A stretch of 64,000 nucleotides of DNA, from NCBI GenBank assembly GCA_913058255.1, contig CAJXQU010000009.1:31428-95427 (forward strand), in the 5' to 3' direction. The DNA comes from an uncultured Pseudomonadota bacterium. GTDB taxonomy: Bacteria > Pseudomonadota > Gammaproteobacteria > CAJXQU01. Below the pieces are notes generated by a model. The model was not told the DNA's origin and did no database searches. It worked only from the letters and a program-made list of their open reading frames with translations. Positions 27,618 through 36,317 of the stretch are shown here, piece after piece (within the stretch, counting starts at the first letter, position 1; each line of letters begins with the position of its first letter). The translations under genes were made by a program, and so were the position numbers.

Positions 27618-28139
27618 TCAATTAGAAATACTCAATCGGTTATTTCTATCTCGGCTTTTGAGGATTAGTTCATCATTGGTAACTTGAGATGGTTGTTTTG
27701 CTAGACGATCATAAAGAACTACGTTTACCGTAGCCGCTAAGTTCATACAGCCGATGGTCGGTACATAAACCACGTCATCAGCGTGATCAATTAAGGCTTG
27801 GTTTATTGAGCCATCTTCAGGGCCAAAAATATAAAAAGCATTCTCAGGATGTTCATATTCAGGTAATGGTATCGCTCCAACTACTAGCTCTATGCACACT
27901 ATTTTATTTTGTTTAGGCATGTTATCTAATAGCGAATCCACCTTAGAAATAACCACTCCTTTACTGACCTTTCGATGAGTATCAGTAGAACGAGATTGAT
28001 GACTCAACGCGCGAGGATAACGTTTACCGGTATAAAAAATACGTTCGACTTGGTAGTTTCCAGCTGCGCGCATAACTGAACCTACATTGTCTGGACTTTT
28101 GGGATTAACTAAGCCAATGGTCACTTTGGAAGAGTTCAT
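27618..28139 (-). CDS. TrmH/SpoU family RNA 2'-O-methyltransferase
   Basis: The 173-residue single-domain SPOUT enzyme shows the three motifs: NPKSPDNVGSVMRAAGN (motif 1), FIFGPEDG-type (YIFGPEDGSI, motif 2) and the knot-forming IGCMNLAATVNVVLYDRL (motif 3). The usual motif 3 has S-L-N-V-S/A-x-A; here it is M-N-L-A-A-T-V-N-V-V. The target is probably a tRNA or rRNA ribose, but the substrate cannot be told from sequence. Confidence 0.82.
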   Translation of the reverse strand: MNSSKVTIGLVNPKSPDNVGSVMRAAGNYQVERIFYTGKRYPRALSHQSRSTDTHRKVSKGVVISKVDSLLDNMPKQNKIVCIELVVGAIPLPEYEHPENAFYIFGPEDGSINQALIDHADDVVYVPTIGCMNLAATVNVVLYDRLAKQPSQVTNDELILKSRDRNNRLSISN

Positions 28140-28305
28140 AAAAATAATGATGTGTCTAAAATAAAGAAGGCTTCATCATACTCGTTATCAGTAAAGACAG
28201 TGAGAACCATTGTTAAACTAATAGAGCTAAGGAAATAGATCTGAAAATATCTGAGGTAGTTGATAAATATATGCTAATCAATAAGAAAATATGGAAGTAA
28301 AATAA

Positions 28306-28370
28306 AGTTGATAGTGCCTGTCATAGGTTTAGGAAGATTTAAATCAACTGACCCTGCCCCATTGAGATAT
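28306..28370. repeat. possible REP/RAYT-like end sequence
   Basis: AGTTGAT (28306-28312) and ATCAACT (28343-28349) form an imperfectly spaced inverted repeat. The interval includes AGTGCCTGTCAT and, on the reverse strand, TGGGGCAGGGTCAGTTGAT. These resemble terminal sequences I associate with REP-associated tyrosine transposase elements. No transposase is present. Weak call from memory of similar motifs. Confidence 0.25.
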
Positions 28371-28382
28371 TTGAAAACCAAT

Positions 28383-28868
28383 TTATTTTCTCGACTTTGC
28401 CCATGGATCGATACCCGAATGAACAGAGCTACTTAAAGGTTTTGGCGGCTTCCGATCATTCTTCTTAGTGACATAATGTTCACCCGAACCGGAGTTATAT
28501 TCAGCCGATTTCTTAGCACGTTTTTTATGCAATCGTTCAGCATCTTCTAGACTTAGTTCAGCAGGACTTCTCGGTACATGATCGTCAGGCATAATGCGAT
28601 CTCTAGGCGATAATTGATAGTTTTCATCAGAGGCTCTAGGTAAGTTTTTAAATTCATACAAATAAAAAATCTCAACCTTTTCACGTGCCCAATCTATTTT
28701 TTTGAGAAACTTGACGCTGGACTCAATGCTAGGATTGGTCTTAAAGCAATTAATATTGAGATAGGCAAAAAGAATATCAAAACCGTAGTGATCGACCAGT
28801 TCAATCAACAAATTTTTTGAACTGACACCGTGCAACGGGTTGTTTGTGTAATTAATTTCATCATTCAT
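28383..28868 (-). CDS. VF530 (DUF2132) DNA-binding-like protein with basic tail
   Basis: Residues about 9-72 are the VF530/DUF2132 domain: [20 protein letters not shown], then [20 protein letters not shown] and [14 protein letters not shown]. This small helical family is usually a stand-alone protein of about 70-80 residues. Here it carries an extra 90-residue hydrophilic tail with basic stretches ([23 protein letters not shown]), which may bind nucleic acid. Biological role unknown. It is followed upstream by a spacer with an AT-rich inverted motif and then an IS. Confidence 0.75.
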   Translation of the reverse strand: MNDEINYTNNPLHGVSSKNLLIELVDHYGFDILFAYLNINCFKTNPSIESSVKFLKKIDWAREKVEIFYLYEFKNLPRASDENYQLSPRDRIMPDDHVPRSPAELSLEDAERLHKKRAKKSAEYNSGSGEHYVTKKNDRKPPKPLSSSVHSGIDPWAKSRK

Positions 28869-29128
28869 GATAGATGTCCATCTAAGAGAGGTAAGTGTGT
28901 CGTAATGCCTTTTTGCAATTTAGTTATAATATAACACGACAAAGGCTTTACCTTTCTTTCCTATAATGTCGTGCTAGTACCGTTTAGATGATGCGCCTCG
29001 CTTAACGGGAAAGTGAGTTTAGCTATTAACTAGAGCAGCGCTGGAATGCATGGTGAGACATAGAGACAAAGTTAAAACCACTCGCTGGATAATGGTTTAT
29101 AATTTGCGGCATATGAAAGAATCTCTCA

Positions 29129-29142
29129 TGGTCTTGAGACCA
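29129..29142. repeat. short palindrome at the IS edge
   Basis: TGGTCT and AGACCA flank a TG centre, just outside the left end of the IS3 element that begins at 29154. It may be a chance palindrome. The rest of 28869-29153 shows no gene. Confidence 0.3.
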
Positions 29143-29212
29143 CAGTGTGTAACGGTACAATTTAGTTGGAGACATTGTTAGAGGTATTATTACAAGAACT
29201 AACGAGGACAAC

Positions 29213-29521
29213 ATGTCAAAGAAAATACTATCATCTGAATATAAACGTGAATGTGTGGAGCTAGTGATTGTTCATGGACATAGACAAAAAGAAGTCGCCG
29301 CAACGATGGAGGTTGGTTTATTTTCCATTCAACGCTGGGTCACCCAATATCGAAAAGAACAATCGGGAGTCACACCAAAAGCAACCGCAATGACATTAGA
29401 GCAACAGCGTATTCAAGAATTAGAAAAACAAGTTAAGCAATTGCAAAGTGACAACGCTCTGCTAAAAAAAGCGTCAGCCTTCTTCGCTATGGAAATGAAC
29501 AACGGCAACAAGTTGCGGTGA
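29213..29521 (+). CDS. IS3-family transposase OrfA
   Basis: The 102-residue protein has a helix-turn-helix (EYKRECVELVIVHGHRQKEV, then AATMEVGLFSIQRWV) followed by a leucine-zipper-like coiled coil (QRIQELEKQVKQLQSDNALLKKA). This is the DNA-binding and oligomerisation half of an IS3/IS911-type transposase. Its stop overlaps the GTG start of orfB by 4 bases, in the arrangement that usually allows -1 frameshifting to make the OrfAB fusion. It is intact, but its partner is truncated. Confidence 0.88.
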   Translation: MSKKILSSEYKRECVELVIVHGHRQKEVAATMEVGLFSIQRWVTQYRKEQSGVTPKATAMTLEQQRIQELEKQVKQLQSDNALLKKASAFFAMEMNNGNKLR

Positions 29522-29799
29522 AACTGAAGAAGGCTGGAAACAACGTTCAGCAAATCTGTCGCTGCTTATCATTGGCACCGAGCACGTTTTATTATCGCGC
29601 TAAGCCTAAAGTCATTAATGTTGAAAAAGTAAAACTTGATGCTGCAATGAAACAAGTTCATCACGATATGGATGCCACTTATGGTAAACGTAGAATGTTA
29701 GTAGAGCTACAATCTATGGATTTTGAGTTAGGCATTCATCGAGTAAGAACGTCAATGAAGCGGTTAAAGCTTGTCGCGAAGCGACCTAATTGGGCTTAA
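29518..29799 (+). pseudogene. IS3-family transposase OrfB, N-terminal fragment
   Basis: 93 residues remain, covering the OrfB N-terminal HTH_21-like region: a CLSLAPSTFYYRAK segment, then YGKRRMLVELQS and GIHRVRTSMKRLKLVAKRPN. The entire DDE integrase core that should follow is missing. The frame runs into flanking DNA and stops after three foreign codons. No transposase activity is possible. Confidence 0.85.
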
Positions 29800-29819
29800 C
29801 TACTCAAAACCACCATTTC

Positions 29820-30533
29820 TTACATCCCTAAATAAGTTTTACGTACCTCATCATCTTCTCGCAAATCTTCAGCCTTACCTTCAAGCGCGACATCACCTGT
29901 CTCTAGAACATAGCCATAGTCTGCAAGTGCCAACGCAAGGCGAGCATTCTGTTCAACTAAGACAATAGTGCTACCATGCGCGTGAATCTGTTTAATAATT
30001 CTCGCTATTTCCTGGCACATGATCGGCGATAAACCTAAGGAAGGTTCATCCATCAATATTAGTCTAGGACTAGACATTAATGCTCGTCCCATTGCCAGCA
30101 TTTGCTGTTCACCACCACTCATGGTTCCTGCAGCCTGGTTAACACGTTCTTTCAAACGCTTGAAATGTGAAAAGACAAGTTCAATATTTCTCGCCACTTC
30201 TTTCGGGTCTTTTCTTAGATAGGCTCCCATTTCAAGATTTTCCATGACAGTCATCTGCGGAAATACACGACGACCTTCAGGAATATGGGCAATACCTATA
30301 CCAGTAATCTCTTCGGGAGGGAGGTGTGTAATTGAATTGCCTTCAAAAAGCACTTCACCTGATGAGGGTCTAACCAATCCCGAGATCATTCTCAACGTTG
30401 TACTTTTTCCCGCACCATTAGCACCAATTAAAGTAACTATATCGCCTTCTAGGACTTTAATAGAAATATCTCGAGTCGCCTCGACTTTGCCATAATGGAC
30501 AGCTGTGTTTTTAAGTTCAAGCAACAATGTCAT
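29820..30533 (-). CDS. livF: branched-chain amino acid-type ABC transporter ATPase LivF
   Basis: The 237-residue ATPase has Walker A (GANGAGKST), the ABC signature (MSGGEQQM), Walker B (LILMDEPSLGL) and the H-loop region (TIVLVEQNARLALALADY). The short size and the VEQN ending are LivF features. It overlaps livG by 17 bases. It powers the HAAT-type importer encoded by the five-gene operon read from right to left, and it is the last gene. An IS3 remnant abuts its 3' end. Confidence 0.93.
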   Translation of the reverse strand: MTLLLELKNTAVHYGKVEATRDISIKVLEGDIVTLIGANGAGKSTTLRMISGLVRPSSGEVLFEGNSITHLPPEEITGIGIAHIPEGRRVFPQMTVMENLEMGAYLRKDPKEVARNIELVFSHFKRLKERVNQAAGTMSGGEQQMLAMGRALMSSPRLILMDEPSLGLSPIMCQEIARIIKQIHAHGSTIVLVEQNARLALALADYGYVLETGDVALEGKAEDLREDDEVRKTYLGM

Positions 30534-31284
30534 CTGCTCCTAGATAAGCTTCAATTACCTTATCGTTATTAATGATTTCTTCGGGTAAACCTTCGGCCAA
30601 CTTTTCACCAAAATCAAGCACGGTTATTTTGTCGCAAAGGCTCATTACAGTTTTCATGTCATGCTCCACTAATAAAACCGTAATACCCCAGGTATCTCGA
30701 ATTTTCTTTATCAGACCGACCATAACCGCTTTCTCACTCGAGTTCATTCCAGCAACTGGTTCGTCAAGCATCAATAGTTCAGGCTCAGTAGCAAGTGCCA
30801 TTGCAACGCCTAACACACGCTGATGTCCATGCGATAAATTTAAGGCTAAATTATCTTGCTCATCTTTTAAGCCCAAAAATTCTATAATCTCTTTTGAGCG
30901 TGCAAGATTACCTGCTTCAGCTTTAGTATTATGTCTAAAGATCGCATTCAGTAATGATGTGTCAGCGTTAAGATGTCGTGCAATGATGACATTTTCGAGT
31001 ACCGTAAATTCAGGGAAAAGTGCCGCCCTTTGAAAGGTACGCACCGCACCTAACTTAGCAATCTTACTTGAATGTAATCCTGAAATTACCTTGCCCTTAA
31101 ATTCAACCGTGCCAGAAGTGGGTGTATAAAAACCGCTCACCACATTAAAGAAGGTTGTTTTACCAGCTCCGTTAGGGCCAATTACTCCACGAATCTCACC
31201 TTTCTCCACATCCAGATCGATTGAGTTATTCGCAACTAAACCACCAAAGTGTTTTGATAAACCTTTTACAGAAAAAAATGACAC
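30517..31284 (-). CDS. livG: branched-chain amino acid-type ABC transporter ATPase LivG
   Basis: The start is set at the GTG at 31284 because a perfect AAGGAGGT lies 8 bases upstream. This puts the start just 1 base after the livM stop; an upstream in-frame start at 31308 would lie inside livM. The 255-residue product has Walker A (GPNGAGKTT), the LivG variant signature (LSHGHQRVLGVAMAL), Walker B (ELLMLDEPVAGM) and VEHDMKTVMSLCD. Pairs with LivF as the ATPase heterodimer. Confidence 0.93.
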   Translation of the reverse strand: MSFFSVKGLSKHFGGLVANNSIDLDVEKGEIRGVIGPNGAGKTTFFNVVSGFYTPTSGTVEFKGKVISGLHSSKIAKLGAVRTFQRAALFPEFTVLENVIIARHLNADTSLLNAIFRHNTKAEAGNLARSKEIIEFLGLKDEQDNLALNLSHGHQRVLGVAMALATEPELLMLDEPVAGMNSSEKAVMVGLIKKIRDTWGITVLLVEHDMKTVMSLCDKITVLDFGEKLAEGLPEEIINNDKVIEAYLGADDIVA

Positions 31285-31285
31285 T

Positions 31286-32275
31286 TTAACGCACCTCCTT
31301 TTTGCCAACCAAGCCTAGGAAAAATGATTTGATCCGCGGTAATAATGTTTCTAATCCACCCGGCATAAAGACCAGAAATAAAATCAATATTAAGCCAAAT
31401 AAAAGTGGTCGCCATTCCTGAAGAGGTCGTGCTAGCTCAAACACTAAAGACATAGAGAAAACACCGATCAATGGCCCCCAATAGGTTTTCACTCCACCAA
31501 CGACAACCCAGATGATCAAGTAAACCATTTCAACCATCTCAAAATTATGTGGATCAATCGAGCCTACTTGGTAAGCTAATAGCGACCCCGCAATGCCAGC
31601 AAAAAAACCGGCAACACAAAAAATCAAAACACGATAGCGAGTGACGTTTATACCGATACTTTCACATAGTTCGCTATCTGCATAAATTGATTTCCAGGCA
31701 TTTCCCACCCGTGAACGGTCGATGCGATAGAGAACTAAAAGAGCTAAGACAGTAAAGATCAAAGTGAAAAAATAAAAGTTAGTAGAATCCCAAAAATCGA
31801 TAAAATACCAATCTCCCTGTTGGCCAATTTCCAGCTTTGGTATGCCATTCACACCACGCGCACCACCAAAAGGAGTATGAAACTTTAACCACACATGGCG
31901 AATAAACTCACCCAGTGCGAAAGAAGCTATAAAAAATGCAAAACCAATAGTTCTTGAAAGTGGCAATGCAAGTATAAGACTTACTCCAACAGTAATAACT
32001 GCCGCCAAAGGCATTGCTGCATAGAATGGCACGCCAAACTTTTTCGCAAGAATACCAGTGGCATAGGCTCCAACACCCATAAGTATGTAGTGACAAAGCG
32101 TCCAATCTCCTGTGGTTGTCATCAAGCGATAACTCTGTGCCAGGATCACATTGATCAGAAAGATAGTTAATAACTCAAGTCTATACGCGGATACAACTTG
32201 AGGAGCAAAACAAAACAAGCCAATGACTATAACGACTGGCAACCAAATAAATGATGATGAGTTAGACTTTGACAT
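31286..32275 (-). CDS. livM: branched-chain amino acid-type ABC permease LivM
   Basis: The 329-residue permease has about 9-10 hydrophobic segments and the family motif near GYHL-type LSYG (here LMGVGAYATGILAKKFG) and RSRVGNAWKSIYADSELCES, the coupling-helix EAA-like region. It overlaps livH by 14 bases and is followed immediately by livG. It forms the membrane channel with LivH. Confidence 0.92.
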   Translation of the reverse strand: MSKSNSSSFIWLPVVIVIGLFCFAPQVVSAYRLELLTIFLINVILAQSYRLMTTTGDWTLCHYILMGVGAYATGILAKKFGVPFYAAMPLAAVITVGVSLILALPLSRTIGFAFFIASFALGEFIRHVWLKFHTPFGGARGVNGIPKLEIGQQGDWYFIDFWDSTNFYFFTLIFTVLALLVLYRIDRSRVGNAWKSIYADSELCESIGINVTRYRVLIFCVAGFFAGIAGSLLAYQVGSIDPHNFEMVEMVYLIIWVVVGGVKTYWGPLIGVFSMSLVFELARPLQEWRPLLFGLILILFLVFMPGGLETLLPRIKSFFLGLVGKKEVR

Positions 32276-33131
32276 TACCTAATAATCCTGTTGGTTTAAC
32301 CACTAAAACAATGGCCATAAAGAGAACACCTACCATAGTGGCGGTCACTGAATCGTAAACGGTTGAAATAAAAGTATGGATAAAACCTAGAATAAAGGCT
32401 GCGAGAACCGCACCTTCAATACTCGCCATACCACCAACGATAACTACAATAAATGCCGTAACTCCATAAACATGCCCCATATAAGGTGTGACAGGTATAA
32501 TGGGAGCCATTAATGCTCCACTCACTCCTGCAAAACCTCCAGACAGAAGCATCGCAAGTGATGTCATCTTATTGAGACTAATTCCTTGTAAAACAGCTGC
32601 TTCTGGATCTTGGGCACAAGCTCTAAGCCCTTTTCCTGCTTTGACCTTTTTCAAAAAGAACCATAATCCACCAACCATGATGATCGTCGCTGGAATAATA
32701 ACTAAACGTTGCCAACTAATTGCAGCACCAAGGATCTCAGCACTTCCTTTATAGGGCACCACTACCGAGCGCATTAAACCGACACCCCATTGTTGTCCTA
32801 CCAAGACCTGCATAATAAAACCCGCACCTGCTGTAGCCATAAAACCGGACAAAACATTACCTCGGGTGGGTCGAAATAATACTCGCTCAAAAAGCATTCC
32901 AATCAAGGCTACAATTGGAAATGCGGCAACAACTGCCACAAGAAAAGGCAAACCCACTAAGGAGTATAAAACATAAACCACATAGGCTCCCGCCATGAAG
33001 AGTTCACCATGTGAAAAGTTCGCCATTTGCATAACGCCAAATGCTAACGCTAGTCCAACCGCCACCATGGCATAGATAGAACCCAGTACCAGAGCATTTG
33101 CAAATGTTTGTACAAATGTTTCAAATCCCAT
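32262..33131 (-). CDS. livH: branched-chain amino acid-type ABC permease LivH
   Basis: The 289-residue permease has about 8 membrane segments. It shows the LivH N-terminus (NALVLGSIYAMVAVGLALAF, then GVMQMANFSHGELFMAGAY) and the coupling segment (GKGLRACAQDPEAAVLQGI). It is the first permease after the substrate-binding protein gene, separated from it by 122 bases containing a strong hairpin that may lower permease expression relative to the binding protein. Confidence 0.92.
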   Translation of the reverse strand: MGFETFVQTFANALVLGSIYAMVAVGLALAFGVMQMANFSHGELFMAGAYVVYVLYSLVGLPFLVAVVAAFPIVALIGMLFERVLFRPTRGNVLSGFMATAGAGFIMQVLVGQQWGVGLMRSVVVPYKGSAEILGAAISWQRLVIIPATIIMVGGLWFFLKKVKAGKGLRACAQDPEAAVLQGISLNKMTSLAMLLSGGFAGVSGALMAPIIPVTPYMGHVYGVTAFIVVIVGGMASIEGAVLAAFILGFIHTFISTVYDSVTATMVGVLFMAIVLVVKPTGLLGNVKV

Positions 33132-33195
33132 AATTATTAACCTTTAAGTTAAAGTGTTTAATGTGTTTTCTTTTAGAGTCTTAACGCTCATAAAA

Positions 33196-33235
33196 GCGGA
33201 TCCGAGAATGGAATCTCTTTCTTTCTCGGATCCGC
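33196..33235 (-). promoter_or_regulatory. 13-bp hairpin between binding-protein gene and livH
   Basis: GCGGATCCGAGAA (33196-33208) and TTCTCGGATCCGC (33223-33235) form a perfect stem with a 14-base loop. On the minus strand the stem is followed by TTTTA. It lies 18 bases after the binding-protein stop codon. Such hairpins often cause partial termination and protect the upstream mRNA, giving more binding protein than permease. Confidence 0.75.
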
Positions 33236-33253
33236 CAACAAAGTACAACTTAC

Positions 33254-34525
33254 TTAATTTTGATCAAACATCATTCCTTTTGAACGTACATGTTTGATGA
33301 TGACGTCTTTACGTGGTTCAAACCATTCTTTGAAATCAAGTACAGCTTGGATACGTTTCACACCATTTCGGTGCTCATTAACAGGGATTGGCGTTGAAAC
33401 CATATTGTTGATTCCCCACATCTCTGCCCCCGTAAATGGACCAGAGCCTAGAATAGTATCAATCGTATCTGCAGACTGTAATGCTGCAACAACCTTCTCA
33501 GCTTCAAACGAGCAAGCTAATTGGACGCCTTTAGCCCAGACTTTAAGCATGATCACGTGATCCCAATCTATCCCTGTAATACCACGGTGGACATCATCTG
33601 GACCACCGGGGCCATAACGTTTAGTCCAGTCATCATAGAATTTATGCTGAATAGAACCTTCACCCCACCATGGATCATCGAATAAAGGAAAACTATCAAC
33701 AGCACCTTCTATATACGAAGCCGGCACCTTGGTTAATATCGATTCCGAATCCAGATAGTTAGCTGAGATTTCACCTTTGTAGCCTTGAACATAAAGCTGT
33801 TCAATAATACTGACCACGAAGTCAGGATATGATAAATTCAAACTTACAACATCAGGCTTAGTTGCCAACACGGCAGTTACAATCGGTGCAAAGTCGACTG
33901 TCTCAAGTGAATAGTGTTCGTCATAAACAACATCCCAACCATCAGCTAATGCCGAACCCACTTCCCATGCCTGGGAGGTCAGACCAATAGAGTCATCTTG
34001 AGACAGTACTGCCCAACGTTTAAGTTCTGGGTTCTTAGCTTTATGATATCCAGGTCGCATCATATCAATACGCGGTGTTACATCTCCCCCTGCGATAAGA
34101 TAAGGACGATCAGGTTTAATGTCCGTAGAAATTAAACTTGCGTAAACGACCTTCTTATGTGTCAAGAATGGGTGTGTAGCATCGGCTGGATTACCTCCAA
34201 TAGCACTAATGAATTTGACATCATGTTCAAGGACTAACTGCTTAGCTCCCTGGAGAGCTTTTGAACCTGTCGCCTCGTCATCAAATGTCACCATGTTCAA
34301 TTTGTATCGTGTGCCGCAAACATCAAGGCCGCCATCTGCATTGACTTCATCAATAAACATTTGGTTGCCTGTAAGACCAGGAAGACCCCAGCCAGCGTCT
34401 GGACCGGACAAGGCACCTAGAAAGCCCACGTTAACCGTTTCAACTTCTGCTTGAGCTGTACTCATCGATAAAATTGCCGTAGATGCTACTGCAGCTACAA
34501 TTAAAGATTTATTTATTTTATACAT
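33254..34525 (-). CDS. ABC transporter periplasmic substrate-binding protein (HAAT family)
   Basis: The 423-residue protein has a signal peptide (hydrophobic core VAAVASTAILSMS, cleavage at AQA) and a peripla_BP_6 fold (VNVGFLGALSGPDAGWGLPG, AKQLVLEHDVKFISAIGG). GGAGGAG lies 10 bases before the ATG. It is the first gene of the liv-type operon. Substrate is uncertain: HAAT proteins bind branched-chain amino acids, urea, amides or aromatic compounds. The sequence is not an obvious LivK, and there is no urease or amidase gene nearby. Confidence 0.85.
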   Translation of the reverse strand: MYKINKSLIVAAVASTAILSMSTAQAEVETVNVGFLGALSGPDAGWGLPGLTGNQMFIDEVNADGGLDVCGTRYKLNMVTFDDEATGSKALQGAKQLVLEHDVKFISAIGGNPADATHPFLTHKKVVYASLISTDIKPDRPYLIAGGDVTPRIDMMRPGYHKAKNPELKRWAVLSQDDSIGLTSQAWEVGSALADGWDVVYDEHYSLETVDFAPIVTAVLATKPDVVSLNLSYPDFVVSIIEQLYVQGYKGEISANYLDSESILTKVPASYIEGAVDSFPLFDDPWWGEGSIQHKFYDDWTKRYGPGGPDDVHRGITGIDWDHVIMLKVWAKGVQLACSFEAEKVVAALQSADTIDTILGSGPFTGAEMWGINNMVSTPIPVNEHRNGVKRIQAVLDFKEWFEPRKDVIIKHVRSKGMMFDQN

Positions 34526-35573
34526 TTCTTACACTCCTCCAGTTTCAATAAAAACTTATTCCAAAAATGTTCAAAATTTCGACACGATCTTGGTTAGTAA
34601 GGTATTTAATGTAATGTCACTAACTTTGTTATTTAAGAATATCCTGTTAGTTCTGCCACAAAAAAAATCATACTCTATTAACGACCTTATTGAACTGGAA
34701 CAGATTAGGTAACTATTTATGGGTAGTATTAAATTAGGGGATTTCTGATTAAAAAGTCGATCTATCTATACCAGGCCAGTTTGTAAGAATTAAAAGCTTG
34801 ATTTGTGAGCCGATTATTTGCTAGATAAGCGTACGTTATAGCAAACGCGTGCTCTGCTATAACAGGTAGGATCTAAGAAACTTAGCGGTTGCTACACAAC
34901 GGGTTGAAGCAGTATCTGCTCTCAACCGGTGTGCATGTACGCCTCAATTGTTCGGATCTGTTTAGCTCCGACCTGATAGATATTTTTCATTCTCGGTAGA
35001 GGTGGAGGCTGATGAAGGCGCATTACTTGAATCGGGTCGGATTACTTATATATTTTTAAACGGTTCTGCGGAAGAAGACGGGGTTATTCACTCTACCGAT
35101 AAAGTCTCAGTGGACTAACTCAAACTAAGGTGTACGAAAGGTTACAATAACAGGATCGGAGTGTTCTTAGAATATGTCCTTTAGCCGAGTCAGAAACTGT
35201 TTATGAGTACCTAGGTTGCGCAAGGATGAGCTTCTTAATAAAGTTTTAGAGCATGATCTAATCGACCCTAGAGAGCATAGAGACTGGAGTTGGTGCTTAA
35301 GCCTACTTGAATTCATGACACTCAGGCTTTGGCGACGTACTTTATGCATGTTAAACGTGACACTCTTTGAAGAGTTCTTTCTAAAATTTAGTTCGTGCTT
35401 TCATGGTGCAGAACGACTCTGATGTGTTTGACGATAGATCAGACCGCTAAACACAATGAAAGTTTATTTATCATATTGACTAAACTAATTATTTTGTGAG
35501 AATTTCTCAGAGTGTACCTCTGCTAGTTTGCGATTAACAATAGATAGTTTAGGTTTGTTTTTTAAGACAGTAT
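34526..35573. other. 1-kb gene-poor, hairpin-rich spacer
   Basis: No convincing gene is present. Between 34835 and 34971 there are four inverted repeats: GTTATAGCA/TGCTATAAC (34835-34863), CTAAG/CTTAG (34873-34885), an 11-bp GGTTGAAGCAG-type stem with one bulge (about 34902-34927) and TCGGA/TCCGA (34952-34971). Immediately after is an open but start-less frame (34966-35118) reading LRPDRYFSFSVEVEADEGAL onward to KVSVD and a stop, which looks like a gene relic. Two short overlapping frames at 35167-35422 are not recognisable. Confidence 0.5.
34835..34927 (+). ncRNA. candidate structured RNA (three consecutive hairpins)
   Basis: Three hairpins in 93 bases: a 9-bp perfect stem (34835-34843 with 34855-34863), a 5-bp stem (34873-34877 with 34881-34885) and an 11-bp stem with a single bulged C (about 34902-34927). 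No protein frame crosses them. No promoter or T-run is clear, so this is a structural suspicion only. Confidence 0.25.
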
Positions 35574-36317
35574 CTACCTCTTAGCTGTTAATCTTCGGCG
35601 TCTACTACCAGCAATACCAACTATTCCTAAAGCAGTTAGACCCAGAAGACTAGGTTCCGGAACAGGTACTGAAGAGACATCTCCATCACGTACTGCAAAA
35701 GCAAAAAAACTAGCAGGGTTTTTGTTGAGAGCGACCTGAACACCTTCGGCATTAAACCCGAAATCAACGCGCCAAACTCGAGAAGGATCTGCGGCATATT
35801 CCGTGCCTGACCAGTAATAGGTAAAGTTCAGGTTCGTGAAAGGTCGGCCATCGCCACCAGAAGCTATTAACCCAGCACGACCGCCAAGTTCTATATTATA
35901 GAGGTGCCCCATTTCGCTGCCTGTGCAGCCCAGCCCGAATCGGTCACAACTGCTATCGGGTATCAATGTCATTGGCAAGCGCCAGTTATTAAAACCAAGA
36001 TATCCAACTCCCCCATTACTCATGTTCATTGCATCGATCCAGTGCATCGCACCACCCCATGTAGATCGTCCCGAACTGGATATAGTATTTTGTGTCTCAA
36101 TAAAGGTGGTTGAAGGGTGATCGCCCAACTCCGTATCATAAGCGAGCCCAAAAGAATTACTCGCAATGAGATTGGCATCCGATAACCATGTAATATCCAG
36201 ATCATCGTCGTAAAGTGCAAGTCCTCCCAGTCTTGTTTCCAGTTGTGCGTTGGCAGTGTTCATAAGGCATATAGTTAGTGCTGCTAGGCTAAGTATTTTT
36301 GAGATTAAGCTTCTCAT
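35574..36317 (-). CDS. PEP-CTERM sorting-domain protein with Lcl/DUF1566-like domain
   Basis: The 247-residue protein has an N-terminal signal peptide (ending TANAQ) and a central domain typical of DUF1566/Lcl (ITWLSDANL, then NWRLPM and YYWSGTEY). The C-terminus is a textbook PEP-CTERM tripartite signal: VPEPS, a hydrophobic helix (LLGLTALGIVGIAG) and a terminal Arg cluster (SRRRR). Such proteins are processed by exosortase and delivered to the surface or to exopolysaccharide. No exosortase is in this window, so it must be elsewhere if the system works. GGAGGGACG lies before the ATG. Confidence 0.85.
   Translation of the reverse strand: MRSLISKILSLAALTICLMNTANAQLETRLGGLALYDDDLDITWLSDANLIASNSFGLAYDTELGDHPSTTFIETQNTISSSGRSTWGGAMHWIDAMNMSNGGVGYLGFNNWRLPMTLIPDSSCDRFGLGCTGSEMGHLYNIELGGRAGLIASGGDGRPFTNLNFTYYWSGTEYAADPSRVWRVDFGFNAEGVQVALNKNPASFFAFAVRDGDVSSVPVPEPSLLGLTALGIVGIAGSRRRRLTAKR

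Larger units (their letters stand above)
29154..29799 (+). mobile_element. truncated IS3-family insertion sequence (left part)
   Basis: The terminal sequence GGTACAATTTAGTTGGAGAC (29154-29173) is followed by orfA and the start of orfB. The element breaks off inside orfB at about 29795, only about 20 bases before the end of livF on the opposite strand. The same 20-base end occurs once more in reverse orientation at 54496-54515, without any transposase. The element cannot transpose on its own. Confidence 0.8.
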
